Below are positions 1 to 5,849 of a stretch of DNA of 7,217 nucleotides, in pieces. A program made the translations under genes and the position numbers. The DNA is from CAZAMT01 sp964486145 (lineage in GTDB: Bacteria; Bacteroidota; Bacteroidia; Bacteroidales; JAAAOM01). Numbering within the stretch: the first letter of the stretch is position 1; every line of letters starts with the position of its first letter. Below the pieces are notes generated by a model, which was given only the letters and a program-made list of their open reading frames with translations, did no database searches and had not been told where the DNA came from. The stretch spans positions 1-7,217 of the forward strand of contig CAZAMT010000213.1 in assembly GCA_964486145.1 (NCBI GenBank). The letters run 5' to 3'.

Positions 1-43
1 ACTCGTAATGAGCAGGTCGCGGGTTCAAGTCCCGTGGGTGGCT
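1..43 (+). tRNA. tRNA-Thr (anticodon CGT), 3' part, cut by the window's left edge
   Basis: The sequence starts inside the anticodon arm. Bases 2-8 form the seven-base anticodon loop with anticodon CGT at 4-6, which reads ACG (threonine). Bases 9-13 are the 3' side of the anticodon stem and 14-18 a five-base variable loop. The T arm is complete: GCGGG (19-23), loop TTCAAGT (24-30) and CCCGT (31-35). Bases 36-42 are the 3' acceptor strand and T43 is the discriminator. CCA is not encoded, as is common in Bacteroidetes. The 5' half (D arm and 5' acceptor strand) lies outside the window, so the cloverleaf cannot be closed, but the T arm and loop geometry are unambiguous. Confidence 0.9.
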
Positions 44-214
44 CTTTTGACTTGTGTATGTAATTTATTACCTGTAAATTATATTGAGCCTGAAAATGGA
101 AATGGGCAACACTCCCCGCTTTTTAAACCTTCCCGTTTTTTTGTTGTTCGCACTCTACTGATAGCGCATAACACATGAAACAGGTATTATTTTAAAATGA
201 AACAGACCTCCATT

Positions 215-240
215 AACCGGAGCCAGACTATCCACCGGTT
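215..240. repeat. Inverted repeat AACCGG...CCGGTT
   Basis: AACCGG (215-220) is exactly complementary to CCGGTT (235-240) across a 14-base loop. No T-run follows on either strand, so it is not a standard intrinsic terminator. It lies inside the doubtful small ORF 197-292. Six pairs alone could arise by chance; the nearby second repeat makes it slightly more notable. Confidence 0.4.
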
Positions 241-271
241 GTCGGACAAGTTGCCTGAGATAATTGTTGAG

Positions 272-316
272 GCACACCACGAACATGATTAATCCCGACA
301 GCTATCGGTGGTGTGC
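272..316. repeat. Nested inverted repeat (9-bp outer stem, 4-bp inner stem)
   Basis: GCACACCAC (272-280) pairs perfectly with GTGGTGTGC (308-316). Inside lies a smaller hairpin, CCGA (295-298) with TCGG (305-308), around a CAGCTA loop. The inner part resembles the CCCGATAGCTATCGGG-type palindrome often found scattered in Bacteroidetes intergenic DNA; that likeness is from memory and not checked. No U-tract follows, so a terminator role is unlikely. Confidence 0.55.
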
Positions 317-514
317 AAAATATGAGGCATACTCACAATTTTTAAACCGATAAAAGGAACTTTTTTTGCCGAAGAACTTAGCGAACGAAACGAAGTGAAT
401 AAAAAAAGTGGAAAAAGTATGATAACATTTTGTTAAATAGCAGCGTTCAATACTTCAGTTCATTTGTATTTCCCGATTTTTTTTATTATCATTCACTGAA
501 CAGTTAATTTTTTT

Positions 515-2494
515 ATGCTCCGTTACATTATTTGCGCCTTATTTTTTCTTTTTTTTGTGAAAGTTTCCGGAAACCCTCAGGAAATCAAAGTTGTTGGTGA
601 TTATAATTACCCGCCGTATTCATATCTGGATATTGAAGGTATTCCCGCTGGTATGGATATTGAAATACTTTCAGAACTTGAACAAATACTGGATATTCAG
701 TTTGAAATTCACCTAACCGAATGGGACAGTGCGTTGCAATCAATAAAAGATAGTCGCGCAAAGGTGATCACGGGTATCATTTTTTCGGAAGAACGGGAGC
801 GGCAATTTGATTTCTCAATTCCCCTGCATACTACTTATTATTCCATTTTTGCACAGAAACAATTGAAGATTAAGGATGTATCTGATTTAAAAGGCAAAAA
901 GATTGTTGTTTTGCCGGGTGATGTTTCTATAAACAGTTTTATAAAACCCATGGGGTTGTATGAAAATCCTTCTTTCGCAAAAAGTCTGCCTGATGCAATT
1001 ACACGCATTGAGTCGGGATTATACGATTACGTTATTGCTCCTTATTCCCTTGGGATGGAATATATGAATCGGATTGATTGCAATAATGTGGAAGTGAAGG
1101 GGCCACCCATCATGCCAAGCATGTACTGCCTGGCTGTAAAAAGAGGAAATAAACAATTGTTAAGCCAGTTAAACAAAGGTATTGAAAGGCTGCGTTCTTC
1201 AGGCAAACTGGAACAAATCCATCATAAATGGATTAAATATCAACGGGAAGACCAAAACTATTTAAAGCTGATAAAACATGCACTCATTGCTGTTGGTGGA
1301 CTGTTACTGCTACTGATCATAGTGATCAGTTGGTTGTATACTTTAAAAAAGGAGGTTGGCCGTAAAGTGCTGAAAATAAGAGAATCAGAAGAAAAGTTTC
1401 TTCATATTTTTAATTCAGCACGAGACGCGCTTTTACTAATTGATTTGAACGGGCAAATAATGGATGTTAATCCTGAAGTACTTAAATTATATGGGTATTC
1501 ATACAATGAAATGGTTGAAAAGAATCTTTTGGACCTGATAAATGCGGATCATTGCCAGCAGATTGTTGAATTTCTGAAAAATGCGGATCCTTCATCGAAT
1601 TTTTTCTGTGAATTTGAAAGTAGTAACAAAGCTCAGGAAAATTTCCATATAAACCTGAAAGCAACTGTATTTCAGTTTCGTGGGAAAAAACATGCGTTAG
1701 CCATTATCAGGGATATAACCCGGGAAAAACTGAATGAGATGGCTATTCGCAAAGCAAAGCAGGAAGCAGAAAGTGCAAATCAGTCAAAAAGCAGGTTTAT
1801 TTCGCATGTAAGTCATGAGGTGCGAACACCCCTGAATGCAATTACAGGATTCACGTATTTACTTCAGGAAAAAACAACGTTGTCCTCAGATCAGGAAAAA
1901 TATGTGAGGATGATAAAAAATTCAGGTAAAACATTGCTGGAAATTATCAATGAAATTTTAGATATTTCTAAGATTGAATCCGGTAGAATTGAACTGGATG
2001 AACACCCCTTCGAAATGTCAGATGTCATTCGCACTATTGATGATATGCTGGGAATTCAATGTGCAGAAAAGGGATTGAAACTAATTTTTCAGGATCAAAC
2101 CGAAAGTCATTTAACATACCTTGGTGATTCTTTAAAACTGAAACAAATACTGATCAATCTTTGTGCGAATGCATTAAAGTTTACAGAAACTGGCAGCATT
2201 ACAGTTAAAATCTCAGAGGTTTCCAGAAATGATCTGAACAAACAGGTTGATGTATATTTTTGCGTTGCAGATACCGGCATTGGTTTGAGAGATGAAGAAA
2301 AGCAAAAAGTATTCACTCCATTTGATCAGGCGGATGCATCAGTAACCAGAAAATACGGCGGAACAGGCCTGGGTTTATCCATTTGCCAGCATTTGACAGC
2401 TTTGATGGGAGGAAAAATTGAACTGGAAAGTGAAAAGGGAAAGGGTAGTCAGTTTTTTTATACGTTGACCTTTGGATATAATGCACATGCATGA
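515..2494 (+). CDS. Membrane sensor histidine kinase with periplasmic SBP_bac_3 domain, PAS domain and HisKA/HATPase_c core
   Basis: This 659-residue protein probably senses a small periplasmic solute and autophosphorylates in response. In order it has a signal peptide (1-20), a family-3 solute-binding domain (about 23-243, with FDFSIPL near 98-104), one membrane helix (about 254-276), a PAS domain (about 290-403), a coiled linker, a HisKA dimerisation domain with phospho-acceptor His434 in HVSHEVRTPL, and an ATPase domain. The ATPase has an N box with Asn548/Asn552, a G1 box DTGIG at 586-590, and a G2 box GGTGLGL at 615-621. Arg94 aligns with the ligand carboxylate-binding arginine of amino-acid binding proteins, whereas the usual acidic partner seems absent, so the ligand may not be a standard amino acid. 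The layout recalls BvgS/EvgS but with one binding domain and no receiver or Hpt domain. The partner regulator is not in view. The ATG at 515 is supported by the signal peptide directly after it. Confidence 0.93.
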   Translation: MLRYIICALFFLFFVKVSGNPQEIKVVGDYNYPPYSYLDIEGIPAGMDIEILSELEQILDIQFEIHLTEWDSALQSIKDSRAKVITGIIFSEERERQFDFSIPLHTTYYSIFAQKQLKIKDVSDLKGKKIVVLPGDVSINSFIKPMGLYENPSFAKSLPDAITRIESGLYDYVIAPYSLGMEYMNRIDCNNVEVKGPPIMPSMYCLAVKRGNKQLLSQLNKGIERLRSSGKLEQIHHKWIKYQREDQNYLKLIKHALIAVGGLLLLLIIVISWLYTLKKEVGRKVLKIRESEEKFLHIFNSARDALLLIDLNGQIMDVNPEVLKLYGYSYNEMVEKNLLDLINADHCQQIVEFLKNADPSSNFFCEFESSNKAQENFHINLKATVFQFRGKKHALAIIRDITREKLNEMAIRKAKQEAESANQSKSRFISHVSHEVRTPLNAITGFTYLLQEKTTLSSDQEKYVRMIKNSGKTLLEIINEILDISKIESGRIELDEHPFEMSDVIRTIDDMLGIQCAEKGLKLIFQDQTESHLTYLGDSLKLKQILINLCANALKFTETGSITVKISEVSRNDLNKQVDVYFCVADTGIGLRDEEKQKVFTPFDQADASVTRKYGGTGLGLSICQHLTALMGGKIELESEKGKGSQFFYTLTFGYNAHA

Positions 2495-2510
2495 TCTTAT
2501 TTTCATACAC

Positions 2511-2538
2511 AAAAAATTCCCCGCTCGTTGAGCAGGGA
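2511..2538 (-). terminator. Intrinsic terminator of the thioredoxin-fold operon
   Basis: Bases 2518-2526 pair with 2530-2538, giving eight pairs and one C/A mismatch around a GTT loop. Read on the minus strand the hairpin is followed by TTTTTT (complement of 2511-2516), the usual rho-independent form. It lies about 24 bases past the stop of the gene at 2562-3173. On the plus strand no T-run follows, so it is not expected to stop the convergent kinase transcript efficiently by the intrinsic mechanism. Confidence 0.8.
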
Positions 2539-2561
2539 CATGATAAATTATAACTCCCGGG

Positions 2562-3173
2562 TTACTGTTTTTGCTTGTCTTTGATGGTACATCCAATGGC
2601 TTTGGTGAATTCCGGATTTGGATCATTCCCCGCGATTAATGCATCAATGGCATCGGTCAGATACGTTTGCTTTACCGCAGACGGATCTTTGTAGTTATCG
2701 TCAATTGTGCCGATATATTTCACGATATAATCTCCTTTTTCCTTTTCTAACAGGTAAACATGAGGAGTACGTGTAGCGCCATATGTTCTGTATACTTCCT
2801 GGGTTTCATCTTTCAAATAGGGAAAGGTAAAATCTTTTTCCTTTGAACGATCGACCATGGCTTCAAAAGAATCCCCTTCAACTATTTCTTCATCGTTTGG
2901 ATTGATGGCAATTACCGGGTAACCTTTGGATTTATACTTTTTATCAATGGCAATGATTCGATCCTGGTATGCTATTGCAAACGGACAGTGATTGCAGGTA
3001 AAAACCACCACGAATCCTTTGGCATCTTCATAGTCGCTTAAACTGACGTATTTTCCGTCAACATTTTTAAGTTTAAAATCAGTTGCTTTGTCTCCAACGT
3101 TATATCCTCCGGCAAATGTTGTCAGAGCTGTAAATAAACTTAAAATGGTTATGGCTGTTGTTTTTGTTTTCAT
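2562..3173 (-). CDS. Exported peroxiredoxin-like thioredoxin-fold protein
   Basis: This 203-residue protein has an N-terminal signal peptide (about 1-21), so it likely acts in the periplasm or envelope. The AhpC/TSA-type redoxin fold begins with YNVGDKATDFKLKNVDGK (24-41). The active-site motif is CNHC (Cys60 and Cys63) followed by PFA, and the cis-proline is Pro137 in TRTPHVYLL. A third cysteine, Cys195 in AIGCTIK near the C terminus, fits the peroxiredoxin-like subgroup, whose members usually end in a GCxIKW-type motif. The CxxC arrangement points to thiol-disulfide exchange or peroxide reduction; the substrate is not evident. The ATG at 3173 is two bases after the stop of the TlpA-like gene, so the two are almost certainly cotranscribed and translationally coupled. 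A terminator follows it. Confidence 0.9.
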   Translation of the reverse strand: MKTKTTAITILSLFTALTTFAGGYNVGDKATDFKLKNVDGKYVSLSDYEDAKGFVVVFTCNHCPFAIAYQDRIIAIDKKYKSKGYPVIAINPNDEEIVEGDSFEAMVDRSKEKDFTFPYLKDETQEVYRTYGATRTPHVYLLEKEKGDYIVKYIGTIDDNYKDPSAVKQTYLTDAIDALIAGNDPNPEFTKAIGCTIKDKQKQ

Positions 3174-3175
3174 AA

Positions 3176-3661
3176 TTATCGGGTTTTTTGTTCAACAATC
3201 GTTTTTAATTCTTGATAAGTAAATGATTTTTCATAAAAATCCCTTGAATTTCCTGAATATATCAATGTAGCAGGAATGGATCCGCTCCATGATGGGTCTA
3301 CCTTATTTATCCAGACATTTTGGTTGGGATCATCCAGCAGAACAGTTTCCATATCAATGTTGTTTTCTTCCAGGAATGGTTTTAATCTGGTATTCATTTG
3401 TGAAGGAAAATCAAGGCTTACCAGCAAAATCTTCATTTTATGGTCAGTGAAATCATCGGATACTTTTTGCAAGGCCGGAAGTTCCTCTACACAAGGTTTG
3501 CACCATGTCGCCCAGAAATTGACGAGATACAGAGAATCATTGTTTAAATGTAAATGAGGTTCAAGTTGTTTGTAATTCAGTACTCTGATATCCTCCTGGG
3601 ATAGCGCAGCACTAAAAAACAAAAACATTGATGACAACCCTAAAATTAATTTGAACCTCAT
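3176..3661 (-). CDS. Exported TlpA/ResA-like thiol-disulfide oxidoreductase
   Basis: This 161-residue protein has a signal peptide (about 1-21, cleavage near ALSQ). Its thioredoxin fold carries the active site WCKPC at 53-57 in NFWATWCKPCVEELP, and the cis-proline is Pro130 in GSIPATLIY. TlpA/ResA relatives act outside the cytoplasm and reduce disulfides in target proteins such as apocytochromes c or copper proteins; the target here is unknown and no cytochrome gene is nearby. It is the first gene of a two-gene minus-strand unit with the peroxiredoxin-like gene. A promoter is expected in 3662-3760, but I could not match one confidently. Its TAA stop occupies 3176-3178. The protein is short but of normal length for a single-domain TlpA. 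Confidence 0.92.
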   Translation of the reverse strand: MRFKLILGLSSMFLFFSAALSQEDIRVLNYKQLEPHLHLNNDSLYLVNFWATWCKPCVEELPALQKVSDDFTDHKMKILLVSLDFPSQMNTRLKPFLEENNIDMETVLLDDPNQNVWINKVDPSWSGSIPATLIYSGNSRDFYEKSFTYQELKTIVEQKTR

Positions 3662-3827
3662 TTATCTTTATTTTTATTATTTATCATTGGATAAACCAAA
3701 TTACAGGGATTTGGTTCATTAGAAATACCAAAATTTGAATAGAAAAAGCATGTGCATTACACTGATAACCAAAAAACTCACAAATGCATTGTGCCTCATT
3801 TTGCCCTCTCTGCACGTTCAAGCACAT

Positions 3828-3872
3828 TTGGTTTTTTACCGACACACGAATGCCCATGCTGAAAAAAACCAA
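3828..3872. repeat. Inverted repeat TTGGTTTTTT...AAAAAACCAA
   Basis: TTGGTTTTTT (3828-3837) is perfectly complementary to AAAAAACCAA (3863-3872) across a 25-base loop holding ACACACGAATGCCCATGC. From memory, segments like this, with the same loop, occur as dispersed intergenic repeats in flavobacterial genomes; I could not check this. It lies upstream of the thioredoxin-fold operon, too far to be its core promoter. Confidence 0.55.
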
Positions 3873-3904
3873 TAGAGCTTGATAACATCTTAAATGAGAC
3901 CCAA

Positions 3905-3937
3905 ATTGAGCGATTTGCTATCGCAAATCTGCTCAAT
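3905..3937. repeat. Long hairpin, 14 bp stem with a one-base bulge
   Basis: ATTGAGC (3905-3911) pairs with GCTCAAT (3931-3937), and GATTTGC (3912-3918) pairs with GCAAATC (3923-3929). This leaves a four-base TATC loop and a single bulged T at 3930. The pairing is too long for chance in this sequence length. No T-run follows on either strand. Confidence 0.75.
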
Positions 3938-3945
3938 CGACTGAA

Positions 3946-4001
3946 CAATTGTAAGTTTTCACAAATTTTCGCTTCACTCAATTTGTGAAAAATAACAATT
4001 G
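3946..4001. repeat. Long inverted repeat, 12 bp plus 7 bp stems
   Basis: TTTTCACAAATT (3956-3967) pairs perfectly with AATTTGTGAAAA (3980-3991) around the 12-base loop TTCGCTTCACTC. An outer stem, CAATTGT (3946-3952) with ACAATTG (3995-4001), continues it after a three-position interior loop. The structure is strong but lacks a terminator U-tract on either strand. Confidence 0.75.
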
Positions 4002-4014
4002 CTATGTCGGGGTT

Positions 4015-4058
4015 ATCCGCCTAGGCGGAAAAGTGCTTGTTCTCCGCCTAAGGCGGAT
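4015..4058. repeat. Tandem pair of TCCGCCT-AGGCGGA palindromes
   Basis: The first palindrome, TCCGCCTAGGCGGA (4016-4029), is perfect over 14 bases. The second (4043-4057) has the same seven-base arms, TCCGCCT and AGGCGGA, separated by one A. The outermost arms can also pair with each other (ATCCGCCT 4015-4022 with AGGCGGAT 4051-4058). The GC-rich arms stand out from the AT-rich surroundings. The form is like REP-type palindromes that recur between genes in Bacteroidetes; this family link is from general knowledge, not a search. Confidence 0.75.
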
Positions 4059-4133
4059 CCAACCGCTTAACTTAGGTAATAGTCAAATTTTCAGGTAATT
4101 TGTCAAGTGAGTTTATTATTTGAGTCTTTGTAA

Positions 4134-5444
4134 TCATTTTGTCATAATTTTTTTTGACCTTTCTATTAAATCTTCAAGGTCATTTTTTTCTTTAATAGAT
4201 TCTTCTCCAACATTTAAGGTCATCTTTACGTGCTTCATAATAGCCTTTTTGTAATTTTCTTTTGAAGCAAAATCATCAATTATTATTAAAATTTCCATTA
4301 ACCTGATTATAACAGCTGTATTGCCTGCAGAAAATTGTCGAATCTGATTAAACGAAGCATCTAAAACGCCTTCAAAGTTTAAGGTGTCAGCTATTACTCT
4401 TAGTTCATTGTTATGGTCAACCCGGTATTTGGAAGGAAATTCTACCCGAGCAAGGTAACACATTGTTGTTGCTAAATTATCGATACAGGCTATTGCTGTA
4501 TAAGGGTCGTTAATCCCGGGAGAAAGTGCGCGTGAAGCAATCTCAACCATTTGATGAATGGAGAATTCAAGGTCTTGTTGAGCAGTTTTTGTTTTCCCAA
4601 TAACAAATTGGAAAAGAATCTTTTCTAACTTATCTTCTTCTACTTTTTCGTTTGTGTATAATTTTCCTATCTCAACACCTTCAACTACATAATCTCCTGG
4701 TCTGTAGTTTAACTCAAGTAAAGCGTTAAAATCTGTCATTAAATTCAACATTGATTCACTAGCAATGTATAGCAGGTAACCACTTTTAGGGGATTTTATT
4801 GAAATAATGGTTGAATATTGTGATTTAATATCATCAACAGCTAACTCGTCTGCAGCATCTGGTTCATCTCCCATTTTTTCGGGGAACAGCACCCTAACTT
4901 GTTTTGAAATGAATGCAGAAATATCAGAAATTACCTTATCTGCCTGAATGCTGATGGCAATTTGATGAATAAAAACAATGAGTAGAATTATATTTGTAAT
5001 GGCTGCAATAAGTGCCAGAAGAATAGAAAGTGATGGAATAAAGGTAAAACCGTTGTTTTCTTGTATGGCATTTAAAACAATAAGGCAATACAAATAAGTT
5101 GAAATGTATGAACCCAGCACAACTTGATTAAGCCTGACATACATAAAGTTTTTTATAAGTCTTGGGCCTAATTGAGAAGAAGCCAGGGTTAATGCCACGA
5201 GCGTAACGGAAAAGACAGTCCCTGCCACACCAATCATTGCACCCGATATGGTTGATAAAATACTACGGGCAGAATCTACGCTATGTACAAAAAAGAAGCG
5301 TCCCAGTCCATCATGGGAGAAAGTAGCGATTTGGTCAATATAAACAAATCCAATTGCCAGCAGGATTGAAAAAAGAATTATAAGTACCGGAACAAACCAA
5401 AAAGTTGCCTTCAATTCATTCCAAAAAAAAAGTAGTTTTTTCAT
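4134..5444 (-). CDS. DUF2254 family integral membrane protein
   Basis: This 436-residue inner-membrane protein matches the DUF2254 pattern. It has membrane helices at about 15-35, 66-88, 107-126 and 137-160. The family block SARSILSTISGAMIGVAG (58-75) leads into FSVTLVALTLASSQLGPRL (78-96). A soluble C-terminal half follows, with the typical RALSPGINDPYTA at 305-317. The molecular function of the family is not established. It ends a minus-strand gene set behind the SLC12-like transporter and the broken small exported gene, with 29 bases between its ATG (5444) and the preceding stop. The context suggests an envelope or ion-homeostasis role, which is inference only. Length and motifs look complete. 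No strong ribosome binding site precedes the ATG. Confidence 0.9.
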   Translation of the reverse strand: MKKLLFFWNELKATFWFVPVLIILFSILLAIGFVYIDQIATFSHDGLGRFFFVHSVDSARSILSTISGAMIGVAGTVFSVTLVALTLASSQLGPRLIKNFMYVRLNQVVLGSYISTYLYCLIVLNAIQENNGFTFIPSLSILLALIAAITNIILLIVFIHQIAISIQADKVISDISAFISKQVRVLFPEKMGDEPDAADELAVDDIKSQYSTIISIKSPKSGYLLYIASESMLNLMTDFNALLELNYRPGDYVVEGVEIGKLYTNEKVEEDKLEKILFQFVIGKTKTAQQDLEFSIHQMVEIASRALSPGINDPYTAIACIDNLATTMCYLARVEFPSKYRVDHNNELRVIADTLNFEGVLDASFNQIRQFSAGNTAVIIRLMEILIIIDDFASKENYKKAIMKHVKMTLNVGEESIKEKNDLEDLIERSKKIMTK

Positions 5445-5473
5445 GTGTTAGAAAGATATTGTTATACCCCGGT

Positions 5474-5814
5474 TTAAATATCAATTGGAACCAACGGGTT
5501 TGAATCATACATATTTTGATAGAGAAAGGTTAGACCTAAATATTGACTGATATTATGAGTTAATTCCGAAAATGTAGGATATAAAACATCCGGGCCATCT
5601 CCGCCTATGGCTAATACCTCATCAATATCCGATTTTTCTTCAACCATACTCTGTTTAATATTCTGCATTTCCTTATCCATAGCCAAATAGTTCTTCGTAA
5701 AGAATCTACTTGCAATTCCAAGCCTATTATCTGCTTAGCATAAGTCGTATCAGCTTCCTGCGCATGTATCCAAACAGGCATAAACAAGACTAAAAATAAG
5801 ATTGCCTTTTTCAT
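5474..5814 (-). pseudogene. Small exported coiled-coil protein, interrupted by a one-base frameshift
   Basis: Two overlapping frames look like one gene. The 5' frame starts at ATG 5814 (preceded by AAGGTG) and encodes a signal peptide, MKKAILFLVLFMPVWIHA, then QEADTTYAKQ and GLELQVDSLR. After about 5698 it turns into basic, Trp- and Cys-containing sequence that looks out of frame. The frame offset by one continues sensibly as KNYLAMDKEMQNIKQ, then an acidic stretch and IGGDGPDVLYPTF, to the TAA at 5474-5476. The span of 341 bases is one short of a multiple of three. Restoring one base near 5687-5700 gives about 113 residues with a heptad-like helix. It may be a decayed gene, a strain mutation or an assembly error. 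I do not recognise the family. It sits 35 bases after the transporter stop and 29 before DUF2254. Confidence 0.7.
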
Positions 5815-5849
5815 ATTCACCTTATAAAAAGCATACACTTTTTATTTTA

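Larger units (their letters stand above)
44..514. other. Intergenic region between tRNA-Thr and the sensor kinase
   Basis: No convincing gene is seen in these 471 bases. They hold a 7-bp AT-only inverted repeat (61-67 with 75-81), a weak GGG...CCCC hairpin followed by GCTTTTT near 104-126 that might end the tRNA transcript, two GC-containing inverted repeats listed separately (215-240 and 272-316), and one doubtful 31-codon ORF (197-292). The stretch just before the kinase (about 421-514) is AT-rich and probably contains its promoter. No pair matching the Bacteroidetes -33 TTTG / -7 TAnnTTTG consensus with correct spacing was found. Confidence 0.6.
3662..4133. other. Non-coding spacer with a cluster of palindromes
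   Basis: These 472 bases separate the DUF2254 gene (ends at 4134) from the TlpA-like gene (starts at 3661), both on the minus strand. Small ORFs here show no domain, signal or codon pattern and cross palindromes, so I do not call genes. Four independent hairpin-forming elements fill 3828-4058 and are listed separately. The part next to the TlpA-like gene (3662-3760) probably holds its promoter. The end of DUF2254 (about 4084-4133) has only a weak six-base inverted repeat (CAAATT 4084-4089 with AATTTG 4097-4102) and no clear intrinsic terminator. Confidence 0.7.

Noticed and set aside
1..60. tRNA 3' end as an attachment site for an integrated element
   Set aside because: No second copy of the tRNA 3' end is seen in the window and there is no integrase; the genes that follow are ordinary chromosomal types.
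3684..3981. Two small minus-strand ORFs in the spacer
   Set aside because: They read through the inverted repeats, have no recognisable features and no ribosome site.
3905..4058. CRISPR array or integron attC site
   Set aside because: The palindromes differ from each other and lack regular repeats and spacers; no attC core GTTRRRY/RYYYAAC pair at the right places and no integrase was found.
5686..5703. Programmed ribosomal frameshift in the small exported gene
   Set aside because: No X XXY YYZ slippery heptamer and no clear downstream hairpin is seen near the junction; a mutation or sequence error is simpler.
5611..5838. Separate 75-residue gene beginning MYAFYKVN
   Set aside because: The signal peptide begins at the ATG at 5814, and the C-terminal third is basic Trp/Cys-rich sequence expected of an out-of-frame reading.
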